Source of the DNA: QIAW01 sp035487295
GTDB taxonomy: Bacteria; Acidobacteriota; Terriglobia; Terriglobales; Acidobacteriaceae
Reading direction: 5' to 3'
NCBI GenBank assembly: GCA_035487295.1
Contig: DATHMH010000010.1
Span: 124,001 to 188,000, forward strand
DNA: 64,000 bases
In this document: piece after piece, positions 25,968 to 35,300 of the stretch
Numbering within the stretch: position 1 is the stretch's first letter
Layout: every line of letters starts with the position of its first letter
The notes under the pieces: generated by a model
What the model was told of the DNA's origin: nothing
Database searches by the model: none
What the model saw: only the letters and a program-made list of their open reading frames with translations
Position numbers and translations under genes: made by a program

Positions 25968-26624
25968 ATGACGGACGATCGCAAATCTGGAGTTGCTCTC
26001 ATCGCCGGCTCGCTCGGTGGCATTTTCACGATGGCTATCCACCCTACGGCAGCAGGCCCGCTGACAGTCGAACAAGTGGGTCGCCTTATGCTCATGTCCG
26101 GCGTTGCGCACTCGATTGCCATGGTGAGCGTCCTTCTGCTTTTCCTGGGTGCTTGCGGCCTCGCGCGGCGCATCGCCGCCACCGACCGGATCTCTTTCGC
26201 CGCAATCGTCACCTTCGGCTTCGCGTGCGTCGCCGTGCTCATCGCCACGGCGGTCAGTGGATTCGTCGTCCCCGATATTATGAAGCACATGGTGCGCGAT
26301 GTTCCTGCCGCCGCGCACCAATGGCAAATTGTGATCGACGGCATTTTTCAGATCAATCAAGCCTTCGCGCAGATTTATTCCGTGGCCGCTTCGACGGCAA
26401 TTATCCTCTGGTCGATTTCCGCTCTGCGGAATCAAGGATTCGGCCGTGGTGTGGCCATCTACGGCTGCGTCGTTTCTGCACTTATCATTGTCGGAATTGG
26501 CGTGGGCCACCTGCGGCTTGATGTCCATGGCATGGCAGTTGTTATGCTCGGCCAGGCTATCTGGTTCATCCTCGTTGGATCTCAGTTGTATTCCCGGCCG
26601 GCGAGCGATGTATGGCAGCAATAA
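25968..26624 (+). CDS. Unknown multi-pass membrane protein
   Basis: 218 residues with about six membrane helices (roughly 9-25, 42-66, 77-103, 125-150, 158-180, 187-208). No catalytic motif or family that I can name with confidence; the size and spacing recall DUF4386-like proteins. It is divergent from a TetR regulator and probably controlled by it. The sequence is followed by a 180-nt gap before tolQ. Confidence 0.7.
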   Translation: MTDDRKSGVALIAGSLGGIFTMAIHPTAAGPLTVEQVGRLMLMSGVAHSIAMVSVLLLFLGACGLARRIAATDRISFAAIVTFGFACVAVLIATAVSGFVVPDIMKHMVRDVPAAAHQWQIVIDGIFQINQAFAQIYSVAASTAIILWSISALRNQGFGRGVAIYGCVVSALIIVGIGVGHLRLDVHGMAVVMLGQAIWFILVGSQLYSRPASDVWQQ

Positions 26625-26801
26625 CGCCCGGCTGAGATAGACCCTCTACCGGCCTATCATGCGTTCCGTGGCTCTAGAAGCAAATACAGCCGGGTGAGCT
26701 AAAAGGTAATAATCCCCACAAAAATTAACCCTGGGAACATTGACGAGGGCACAGGCTGGATGCTACGGTGCATATAGCCATTTCACTCGAATTCCATCGA
26801 G

Positions 26802-27515
26802 ATGACAATACACCTCATTTCAGCATCCCTTGTCGGCGGCGAGATTGTTAATTTAATCCAAGACAGCGGTCTGGTCGCCAAAGTTGTTCTCCTGATTCTT
26901 CTCGCCTTCAGTGTTCTTTCCTGGGGGATCATTCTTTCCAAGTGGGCGCGTTTTGGCAGCGCGCGCCGGCAGAGCGGACGCTTTATACGCGCCTTCCGCA
27001 AAGCCCAGCGTCTGCAGGATATCTCTGCCGTGGCCGAGCAGTTCAGGCCCAGCCCTCTGGTCGCCGTCTTCGAAGGCGGATATGAAGAGTATCGCCGGCA
27101 AATGTCGAGCAACGGAACCATTCGCAGCATTGACGCCATCCGGCGCTCTATGCAGATTGCCGCCTCCGAAGAGCTGACCCGCATGGAGCGCAGGCTGCCT
27201 ATGCTGGCGACCACGGGAGCGGTGTCTCCTTTTATAGGGCTGTTTGGCACGGTGTGGGGCATTATTGACGCATTTCACGGACTGGGTACCGCCGGCGCGG
27301 CCACCTTGCGGGCGGTTGCCCCGGGAATTTCCGAGGCCCTGATTACCACCGCTGCGGGCCTGGTTGCGGCCATTCCTGCCGTAATTTTCTACAATCAGAT
27401 TTCGCATACCATCCGCGAGTTTGGCGCGCGCATGGATGATTTTGCGCTGGAGATGCTGAATGCTGTAGAGCGCAATGCCCCGGTGCAAACAGAGGCAACA
27501 GCGGAGAGACGCTGA
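26802..27515 (+). CDS. tolQ: TolQ/ExbB/MotA proton-channel protein
   Basis: 237 residues with three membrane helices (about 28-46, 140-165 and 180-200). The family segment GAVSPFIGLFGTVWGIIDAFHGLG and the third helix AITTAAGLVAAIPAVIFYNQ-like stretch are visible. With TolR it uses the proton gradient to drive the envelope-spanning Tol-Pal system in cell division and outer-membrane stability. First gene of a complete tol-pal operon; its stop overlaps the tolR start by one base. Confidence 0.93.
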   Translation: MTIHLISASLVGGEIVNLIQDSGLVAKVVLLILLAFSVLSWGIILSKWARFGSARRQSGRFIRAFRKAQRLQDISAVAEQFRPSPLVAVFEGGYEEYRRQMSSNGTIRSIDAIRRSMQIAASEELTRMERRLPMLATTGAVSPFIGLFGTVWGIIDAFHGLGTAGAATLRAVAPGISEALITTAAGLVAAIPAVIFYNQISHTIREFGARMDDFALEMLNAVERNAPVQTEATAERR

Positions 27516-27940
27516 TGGCTTTTACCGATAAGAGCGGACGCACGCAGTCCTCGCTGGCGGAGATCAATGTTACCCCGCTGGTAGACGTTGTGCTGGTGCT
27601 GCTCATCATCTTCATGCTCACCGCTCCCATTCTGCAGTCGGGCATTGACGTGGATGTCCCCAAAACCCGGACCGTCAAGGAAATCACCGAGGAGCGGCTG
27701 GTCATCAGCATCACCAGCAAACAGGACATTTTTTTGGGCAACGACCCCATTAACATCAACCTTCTCCCGCAAAAATTGCATGAGAAGGTGCGCGACCCGG
27801 AGCATCAATCCATTTTTCTGCGGGCCGATCAAAATGTGCCCTTTGGCGTATTTGCCACGGTGATGGATTCGGTGAAGCAGGCAGGCATTACGAATGTAAG
27901 TATTGTGACCCAGCCGTTGCAGGAAAATGCGGTGAAGTAA
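27515..27940 (+). CDS. tolR: TolR/ExbD biopolymer transport protein
   Basis: 141 residues. A single membrane helix (about 22-42) carries the essential proton-pathway aspartate D24 in INVTPLVDVVLVLLIIF. The periplasmic domain follows (VPKTRTVKEITEERLVISI). The start overlaps the tolQ stop by one base (TGATG), giving fixed-ratio translation. It matches TolR by operon context, while the sequence alone would fit ExbD equally. Confidence 0.92.
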   Translation: MAFTDKSGRTQSSLAEINVTPLVDVVLVLLIIFMLTAPILQSGIDVDVPKTRTVKEITEERLVISITSKQDIFLGNDPININLLPQKLHEKVRDPEHQSIFLRADQNVPFGVFATVMDSVKQAGITNVSIVTQPLQENAVK

Positions 27941-27941
27941 C

Positions 27942-28727
27942 ATGCAAGCGGATGACAATATTTATTTTGAACGCGATTCGTGGAGAGGTTATCTCACCTG
28001 GTCGGCGGGATTGCATATCGTCCTGTTCGGTTCGATTATCGTCTATAGTGCCATCATCAGCTCACAGCATGGAGAAAACTGGGGCAACACCGAGATTGGA
28101 GAAGCCATGAGCGCAACCCTGGTAAGCCGCGCCGCTGTCCCCCTGCCCGCCCAGCCTGAGCAGACGCAGAATGTCGTGGCCAATGAATCCAAAGGCCTGA
28201 CTGAATCGACTCCGAAGGCGGTTGAGCAGCAACCCGATGCCCTGCCGATCCCTGACCGTAATACCAGGAAGAAACCCGAACAGCACACCAGCCCTGAAAA
28301 GCCGCGTGTTCCTCCACCGGAAGATAACCGCGTTCCCTTTGGGGAAGGCGGCCCGGTAAGCGGTCCGTATGGCGTATTTACCGTGAACAACGCCAAAGGT
28401 GGATTCAGTTTCGCAGGATCCCAGGGAGACTTTGGCAGTCAATTCGGGTGGTATGTACAGGTCGTGCAACGCAAAGTCTCAGACAACTGGATGAAATATG
28501 AGGTGGATCCGACGATTACCTCAGCCCGGCGGGTTTACATTGTCTTTGACATTCTGAGCAGCGGCGAGCCCACCAATATTCAGATTGAACAATCCAGCGG
28601 CGTGCCTTCGCTCGATCAGTCGGCGACACGGGCCCTGCAACGGATTGATACCTTTGGTCCGCTGCCTCCGGGATACCGGGGCAGCAAAGTTTCTGTAGAA
28701 TTTTGGTTTGATTACAAAAGGCCGTAA
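27942..28727 (+). CDS. TolA/TonB-like energy-transducing protein
   Basis: 261 residues starting 1 nt after the tolR stop. A cytoplasmic start, one membrane helix (about 20-41), a Pro/Gln/Glu-rich linker (55-130) and a C-terminal TonB-type domain (about 165-261, ending in VSVEFWFDYKRP) are visible. The position between tolR and tolB assigns the TolA role, bridging TolQR to TolB/Pal. It lacks the long helical domain of enterobacterial TolA, as is usual outside Proteobacteria. Confidence 0.82.
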   Translation: MQADDNIYFERDSWRGYLTWSAGLHIVLFGSIIVYSAIISSQHGENWGNTEIGEAMSATLVSRAAVPLPAQPEQTQNVVANESKGLTESTPKAVEQQPDALPIPDRNTRKKPEQHTSPEKPRVPPPEDNRVPFGEGGPVSGPYGVFTVNNAKGGFSFAGSQGDFGSQFGWYVQVVQRKVSDNWMKYEVDPTITSARRVYIVFDILSSGEPTNIQIEQSSGVPSLDQSATRALQRIDTFGPLPPGYRGSKVSVEFWFDYKRP

Positions 28728-28764
28728 AATTTTTTTAGTACAGGCAAGGAATGGAGTGCACACC

Positions 28765-30102
28765 ATGATCAGACGAATGGCGGCATTGGCTTTGCTGACC
28801 CTCGTATCATCATCTTTGCTTTTCGCGCAAACCGATTGGATTCGCACGGGCACAGGTTTGGGAGTTGAAAAGGTCCGGCTGGCGGTCCCTGATTTCAAGG
28901 CCGCAGGCAACGATCCGCAGACCGCCCCCCTGCTTACAATCTTCAACCAGACCCTATGGAACGATCTGGACAACGCTGGCATCTTCGAGCTGGTTTCCAA
29001 GAGCTTTTACCCGCTCAACGTTCCCGGCGCCACGTCTGACATGCAGCTGGCGACCTGGAGCAATCCGCCGGTAAATGCCAGCATGGTGGCCTTCGGCAAC
29101 TTCGGAGTTTCGGGGTCCAATGTTGCCATGCAAGGCTGGCTTTACGATGCCCACAACACCGGCTCGCCCATGGTTTTAGGCAAGCAATACAGCGACCCGG
29201 CATCTGAGGCGAGCGCGCGCCTGCAGGCGCACCGCTTTGCCGACGAAATCATCTTGCGCCTGGGTGGTGGAATCAACGGCATTGCCGAAACGAAGCTTTA
29301 TTTCATCAGCTCGCGCAGCGGCCACAAAGAAGTCTGGCAGATGGATTACGACGGCGCTGGCCAGACTCAACTGACCCATCTAAGTTCGCTGGCCTCTTTA
29401 TCTCCGCGCGTCTCGCCCGATAACACCCGTGTAATCTTCTCCTCTTTTGTAAAACGCGGCTTGGAGCTGATGATGTACTCGCTGGAACTGGGCAGGATGG
29501 TCGCCTTCCCCGCCTATAATGGGACCAATATCTCTCCCGCGTGGTCGCCGGATGGAAGCAAAATAGCTTTTTCGTCATCCATGCACGGTCACTCCGAGAT
29601 TTATGTGGCCGATTCCTCGGGGGCGAACCCCAAACGGCTTACCGTTTCCACAGGCCATCCCGACTCTTCCCCGGTATGGAACGCCAAAACCGGAGCGCAG
29701 GTCGCCTTTGTGAGCGGCCGCACCGGCCTGCCGCAAATCTACATCATGGATGCCGACGGCACCAACGTGCAGCGCATGACCGATACCGGCTACGCGGTTT
29801 CGCCCTCCTGGTCGCCCAACGGACAGCTCCTGGCACTTGCCTGGCGGCGCAACTACGGGCCCGGCGCACCCGGAGGTCAGGATATTTACCTCATGGATGT
29901 GACCACGCGGCAATGGGTGCAGTTGACGCACGATTCCGGCGTCAACGACTTCCCTTCCTGGTCGCCCGATGGACGGCACATTGTCTATGAATCCAGGCAG
30001 GGCGGGCGCTCGCAAATCTGGAGCATGCTGGCCGATGGAACCCACCAGCACGCCATCACCACGGATGGGGAAAACTCACAGCCGAACTGGAGCTGGAAAT
30101 AA
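28765..30102 (+). CDS. tolB: Tol-Pal system beta-propeller protein TolB
   Basis: 445 residues from the ATG at 28765, where a signal peptide starts (AALALLTLVSSSLLFAQ) after a GGAATGGAG ribosome site. The N-terminal TolB domain (about 25-155) is followed by repeated propeller blades such as SRSGHKEVWQMDYDG, SSMHGHSEIYVADSSG and SGRTGLPQIYIMDADG. The periplasmic protein shuttles between Pal and TolA. The 5' end lies next to the TolA-like gene's 3' end. Confidence 0.94.
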   Translation: MIRRMAALALLTLVSSSLLFAQTDWIRTGTGLGVEKVRLAVPDFKAAGNDPQTAPLLTIFNQTLWNDLDNAGIFELVSKSFYPLNVPGATSDMQLATWSNPPVNASMVAFGNFGVSGSNVAMQGWLYDAHNTGSPMVLGKQYSDPASEASARLQAHRFADEIILRLGGGINGIAETKLYFISSRSGHKEVWQMDYDGAGQTQLTHLSSLASLSPRVSPDNTRVIFSSFVKRGLELMMYSLELGRMVAFPAYNGTNISPAWSPDGSKIAFSSSMHGHSEIYVADSSGANPKRLTVSTGHPDSSPVWNAKTGAQVAFVSGRTGLPQIYIMDADGTNVQRMTDTGYAVSPSWSPNGQLLALAWRRNYGPGAPGGQDIYLMDVTTRQWVQLTHDSGVNDFPSWSPDGRHIVYESRQGGRSQIWSMLADGTHQHAITTDGENSQPNWSWK

Positions 30103-30189
30103 AATTTAACATTAATACACGGTAAAACAAGGCATCATAACCGGCAATTCTGGGTTTTGAAGTTTATGATTTCTTCTGGAGGCATTGAG

Positions 30190-30912
30190 GTGAAAAACCG
30201 AATCAGGCAGTCCATCCTGTTACTCGTACTGGCGGCGCTCTTCCTAATGGCCGGCTGCGCCAAAAAGAGTACTCCCCCGCCACCCCCCCCACCGCCACCG
30301 CCGCCGCAGCCTACGGCGTCGCTTTCCGCCAATCCCGATTCGATTCAGGCAGGACAATCCACGCAGCTTACGTGGCGTACGGAAAACGCGACTGACGTTT
30401 CCATTGAGGGCATTGGCGCAGTGGATCCCAACGGCTCCAAGACCGTGAGCCCCACCGATTCCACCACCTACCGGCTGGTCGCCAAAGGCGCGGGAGGAAC
30501 GCAGGATGCAACTGCTCGCGTTACCGTGGAAGCGGCGCCCGTCGCTCCCGTCACTGAAACCGAAGAGCAGATGTTTGCCCGCCAGGTGCAAGATGTCTTT
30601 TTCGACTATGACAGCTTTGCCTTGCGTCCCGAGGTAACCCAATCTCTCGCTTCCGCGTCGCAGTTCCTGCAGCAGCATCCCAATTTGAAATTTACCATTG
30701 AGGGCCACTGCGATGAGCGCGGTTCCACCGAGTACAATCTGGCGTTGGGCGACAGCCGCGCCGGGGCCGTGCGCGATCAGTTGACCCGCAACGGAGTAAG
30801 CGGAGACCGCATCAAGACCATCAGCTTCGGCAAAGAGAAGCCGTTCTGCACCGAATCGAACGAGCAATGCTGGCAGCAGAACCGCCGTGCCCACTTCGTA
30901 TTGCAAAAATAA
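30190..30912 (+). CDS. pal: Peptidoglycan-associated lipoprotein Pal
   Basis: 240 residues from the GTG at 30190, chosen because GGAGG (30178-30182) sits 7 nt before it. The lipobox is LMAG-C23. A run of 11 prolines is followed by an Ig-like insert (about 45-118) with the pattern LTWRTENATDVSI, unusual compared with short proteobacterial Pal. The C-terminal OmpA-like domain has VFFDYDSFALR and the peptidoglycan-binding EGHCDERGSTEYN. Pal anchors the outer membrane to the wall. Confidence 0.94.
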   Translation: MKNRIRQSILLLVLAALFLMAGCAKKSTPPPPPPPPPPPQPTASLSANPDSIQAGQSTQLTWRTENATDVSIEGIGAVDPNGSKTVSPTDSTTYRLVAKGAGGTQDATARVTVEAAPVAPVTETEEQMFARQVQDVFFDYDSFALRPEVTQSLASASQFLQQHPNLKFTIEGHCDERGSTEYNLALGDSRAGAVRDQLTRNGVSGDRIKTISFGKEKPFCTESNEQCWQQNRRAHFVLQK

Positions 30913-30933
30913 AGGTAATATAGGGAGTTACTC

Positions 30934-30961
30934 GTAGAGACGCAGCCCGCTGCGTCTCTAC
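30934..30961. repeat. Perfect 12-bp palindrome between pal and cpoB
   Basis: GTAGAGACGCAG (30934-30945), loop CCCG, then CTGCGTCTCTAC (30950-30961). No T-run follows, so it is not a standard terminator. It could be a dispersed palindromic repeat, or an RNA hairpin stabilising the upstream pal message or damping cpoB expression. Confidence 0.6.
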
Positions 30962-30993
30962 AATAACTATTGTAATCATCTAAAGAGAGGACT

Positions 30994-31836
30994 ATGAACA
31001 AACGAGTACTCTATCTCGCCGCTTTGCTCCTGGCATTTTCTTCTCTGCCTGCCTTTGGTGTGAGCAAAGAGATCGTGCAGTTGCAAACCCAGGTGCAGAA
31101 CCTGCAGGACCAGATGGCGCAAATGAAGCAGTCGTTCGATGAGCGCATGGGCGTCATGAAAAACCTGATTGAGCAGAGCACCGACAACATCAATAAAATG
31201 ACGCAAGCGGTAGACACTCTGCAGAAGAACCTGTCGCAACAGAACAATGATAACGGCGGCAAGGTAGACCAGGTTTCAGGACAAATCCAGGCGCTGCACG
31301 ATTCCCTCGACGAGCTCAAGGCGCGCGTAGCCAAGCTGAGCAAACAGATTGATGACATGAATGCCACGCATCAGAATCTGCCGGTCTCGACGCCCACGCC
31401 TCCGCAGGCCCAGGCCCCGCCCGCCGATGTCCTCTATAACAATGCTCTGCGCGATTACAACGCCGGCCGCTATGACCTGGCCACGCAGGAATTCGGCGAT
31501 TACCTGAAGTTTTACAGCGATACTGAATTGGCCGGCAACGCACAATTCTATGTGGCCGATATTGAATACCGCCAGGGCAACTTTCAACAGGCCGTCACAG
31601 ATTATGACAAGGTGCTGGAACAATATGCCGGCGGTAACAAGACCGCCGCGGCCCAGCTCAAAAAAGGATTTGCGCTGCTCGAGCTTGGCCAGAAGCCGGA
31701 AGGCGTGCGCGAGTTGAACTCCGTCATTCAGCGCTATCCGCGTTCCATCGAAGCCACGCAGGCCCGCGATCGCCTGCGTAAACTGGGGGCCGCGCCCGCG
31801 GCCTCCCGCAAGCCCAGCCCTTCCCACGCCCGCTAA
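30994..31836 (+). CDS. cpoB: Cell division coordinator CpoB (YbgF)
   Basis: 280 residues. Signal peptide (YLAALLLAFSSLPAFG), an N-terminal coiled coil (about 25-110, QLQTQVQNLQDQMAQMKQ), a Pro/Thr/Ala linker, then TPR repeats (about 145-265, LYNNALRDYNAGRYDLATQEF). This is the usual trimerising YbgF/CpoB layout. It lies last in the tol-pal operon, where it coordinates peptidoglycan synthesis with outer-membrane constriction. Confidence 0.9.
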   Translation: MNKRVLYLAALLLAFSSLPAFGVSKEIVQLQTQVQNLQDQMAQMKQSFDERMGVMKNLIEQSTDNINKMTQAVDTLQKNLSQQNNDNGGKVDQVSGQIQALHDSLDELKARVAKLSKQIDDMNATHQNLPVSTPTPPQAQAPPADVLYNNALRDYNAGRYDLATQEFGDYLKFYSDTELAGNAQFYVADIEYRQGNFQQAVTDYDKVLEQYAGGNKTAAAQLKKGFALLELGQKPEGVRELNSVIQRYPRSIEATQARDRLRKLGAAPAASRKPSPSHAR

Positions 31837-32048
31837 GAGCTATACTGCCCATCTGCCTGTTATTACTTTAGTTATCTCCACCTGCAAATTTAGTTGCAAG
31901 ATTCTCCCTAATTAGCGTTCTAATTGTGTTCACAGATACACCCAGTGAACAATCTGGTTTTGCTGTTCTGGTGAAGCAGGTGCTGCAAGCGCACCTTTTT
32001 TGTGAGAGCGCCAGCAGCCGAAGACACATTAAGAAGCAGTTTTGATCT

Positions 32049-32350
32049 AGCTTGTTTCAAGAATAGCTTTTGTATCAGGGCACGACTGGTAACCCATGCC
32101 TTTAGCCATGGGCGGCGAAGCGAAAAGTGCCGTTTGGGCCCAAAAAAAGGGGGCTTTAGTCCGTGGATGAGACCTGAATTTGTGAGACCTGATAAATGAA
32201 CAACCCCGAAGGGGTGGCGCGTTATAGCCCAGCGCTTCAGCGCTGGGTAAGCGAAAAAATGATTTTTAGTCCCGTAGGGACGACGCCCTTCAAGTTCTCA
32301 CACAGACTCTTTAGCCCCCTGATATCGAAGAGATATTTTTGAAACAAGCT
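32049..32350. mobile_element. 302-bp inverted-repeat-bounded element (MITE-like or large folded RNA)
   Basis: AGCTTGTTTCAA at 32049-32060 is the perfect reverse complement of TTGAAACAAGCT at 32339-32350. Pairing continues inward so that 20 of 23 positions match. The segment has no gene. It holds a chain of hairpins: CCCATG/CATGGG near 32093, CCCCGAAGGGG at 32203, a 9-bp CCCAGCGCT palindrome near 32228 and GTCCCGTAGGGAC near 32269. Either a small non-autonomous transposable element or a large RNA closed by a long helix would give this picture. A dinucleotide CT flanks both ends. It fills most of the 553-nt gap between cpoB and the DUF2339 gene. Confidence 0.5.
32199..32289. repeat. Three-hairpin dispersed repeat, copy 1
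   Basis: An ordered block: AACAACCCCGAAGGGGTGGC, then TTATAGCCCAGCGCTTCAGC and the rest of that palindrome, then AAAATGAT and GTCCCGTAGGGACGACGCCC. The same order, spacing and most bases recur at 63831-63920 beside pqqC. Each sub-block is a hairpin, and several differences between copies keep pairing. Confidence 0.65.
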
Positions 32351-32389
32351 CTAATGTTTTGGTGTTGAGGCGCTCTCAGAAAAAATACC

Positions 32390-35300
32390 ATGACAGAACT
32401 CATCATCATCTTCATCTTGTATGTGGTCGCCGCCATAGCTGTCTCCGGCGCAAACGAGTTCGCAATTTTTCTCGTCTTTGCTTCCATTTTTGTGGTCTCG
32501 TTGCGGCGCTATTTACTGGAGAAAAAAGTAAGCGAGCATTGGCGCGAGTTACAGGCCCGCATGAAGGGACTGGAACTGAATCAGCAGCAGGTGCTGAAAC
32601 GGCTGCATGAACTGGAACATCCCGCAACGGTGGTGGCCAGGGAATACAAGCCTGCTCCAGTTTCATCCGAGGAAGCCGTAACGCGCTTCATGCCCGAGGT
32701 AGAAAAGAAGCCGGCGGCGGAACAAAAACCAGTTTCGCATCCTGCCACGGTTGTAACCCCGCCTCCGCCTGCGCAAGCGCCTGCAGAACCTGCAAGAGTG
32801 CCTTTAGTTGTCGAGCCGGTAACGCCAAAACCGGCAACGCCTCCGCCAATTCCGGTGACTCCGCCGCCACAGGCTCCGCTGATCGCAGCGCAGAAAGAAA
32901 CCGGGCCTCCTGCAGCCCCTTCGATTCCCGCTGCGCACCCGGCGGATATTCATTCAACACCGCCCGCGGCGAAACCGACCACCCCTCCGGCGCAGCCGCA
33001 AACACCTTATATACCGCCAGCCGCCCCGCCGCATGTGCCGCCAGCCGCGCCTCAGCATGTAAGCACACCGCCAACATCGGCCAGGGTTACCTCGCCGATT
33101 GCGCAACCGGCAGGAATGCGCGGATCAGGCGGCTCGATTCCCTCGTCGGGATACGCTTCGATGCATCCGCCCAAGCCCAAGCGAAACTGGGAAGAGACAA
33201 TTGGCACGAACTGGCTGGCCAAGATTTCGGTTGCTATGCTTGTTGTGGGGATCGCGGTGTTTCTTTCCTGGCAGTGGAATCACATGACGCCGCTGGCAAG
33301 AATCGGCCTGGGAATGCTGGCGGGAGCGGGAGTCTTGGCATTCGGTATCTTCCTGGAAAAACGCGAACACTATGTCATTTTAGGAAGGGTCAGCATTGGT
33401 GGTGGATGGGCAATTATTTTCGTTACCACATACGCCATGCGGTTTTTCAAAGGTACCGAGATCCTTCCCTCGGACATCGCCGGATTCGTCCTGCTCTTTC
33501 TCGTAGCCGTGGCCATGGTAGCCCATACTTTGCGCTATCACTCGCAACTGGTCACAGGTGCCGCCTTTATCCTGGCCTACTCGACAGTATGGATTGGCAA
33601 TAGCGATCAGACCCATAGCCTCGTGGCCAATGCACTGCTTTCAGCCGGACTCGTCGTACTAGTCTGCCGCTACAACTGGTTTGAGCTTGAAGTCCTGGGA
33701 ATCTTGGCGGCCTATATCAATCACTTTTATTGGCTGCAGCCTATCGTCGAGCGGGCAGGCCGTCATAAGCCGTTCGATCAATTCCCCGTCAGCGCGGGCA
33801 TTTTGCTCGTCTATTGGGCAATCTTCCGTATTTCTTACCTGATTCGTAAGGTAAAAACGGAGCACGAAGAAAAGGTCTCCACTTTAGCTGCATTGCTGAA
33901 CACCTTCGGCTTGCTGTATATGCTGAAGTACCAGTCGGTGCATCCAGAGTGGGAATTCGCATTCGTTCTAATATTCGGAGCGGTTGAATTCATACTGGGA
34001 CAACTGCCGCGCATACGCAAACGGCGCTTGGCCTTCATAATGCTCTCCACCATTGGCGCAACTTTACTGGTAGCGGCATTTTATATTCGTTACGCGCCGG
34101 AACCGGCCCATCTTTCAGTACTCTGGCTCTTAGAGGCTGAAGCCTTTTTCCTGGCGGGAATCTTCGCGCGTGAAGTTCTCTTCCGCTACTTTGGCATGCT
34201 GGCAGGGTTAGCCGCCACATTTCAGATTCTGGCTACTCAAAAGCTTACTGGCGATATTGACTTGCCCCGTGCCTCAGTCTTCGGGCTCGCGGCTGTGCTG
34301 TTTTACTTCAATTCGCTTGCTACTCCACGTGTATGGAAAAAACTGGTCACCTCTGGTTTTGAGCTAGGCTGTCTGCGGGCGTTTTCCTATATCGCTGCTT
34401 TTATGGCCTGCTCGGCTGTTTGGGTCGGCTTCCCCAACACCTGGGTTCCGGTATGGTGGGCAGCCCTCGCCCTTGTGATCATCTTTGGCGGATCGTATTT
34501 AAGAAGCTGGGACCTCTGCTACCAATCCCACGTCATCGTTGCTGCCGCATTTCTCGGCATGCTGGCTTACGGCCTTGATCTGCCGTACACACCTGCATCG
34601 CATTTCAATCTGCGCGTTCTGCGTTTTGTGTTGGTTGCACTGGCGTTTTACCTGTGCGCCTGGAAAAACCACACCCTCGACCGGCTGTGGGCTTCGGCCA
34701 TGCGCGGAATTCACACCTCCATGGCTGCGTTGCTGATTGCAACACTGATCTGGATTGAATTCCCCAACTCCTGGATGGCTGTCAGTTGGATGGTCTTCGC
34801 CCTGGCCCTGGCCGCGGTGGCGCGTTATGGAAAGCTGCGCGAGTTCTCTGTGCAATCGGCGGTGCTGGCGGTCGCCGTGCTGTGCCGTGCCATTTATTTC
34901 CATCTCGATTTGACCAAACCCATGCTCGGGTACCTAAGCGAACGCCTGGTAACGCTCGGACTGGTCACGATTGGGTTTTACATCCTGGCCTGGCTAAGCA
35001 GCGATGATGAAGATTGGGCTTTTTCCCGCTACTTTTCTTATTTCAATACCTGGGCGGCTGCCGGGCTGGTTTCTCTGCTCATTTGGTATGAAGTTACACC
35101 CTGGCCCGGATGGATCGCCGTCGCATGGATGATCGAAGCCCTGCTGCTGGCCGCGGTCATGGACATCCTGACCCGAAGGAAGCAGGAGCCCGAGGCGCTG
35201 CAGTTTTCTTGGCAATCTTATTTAATTACTCTCGCGGCCTTTGCCCGAACTCTGCTGTTCAACTTCGATATACCGCACGGCGAAGGCCTTCTGAATGCGC

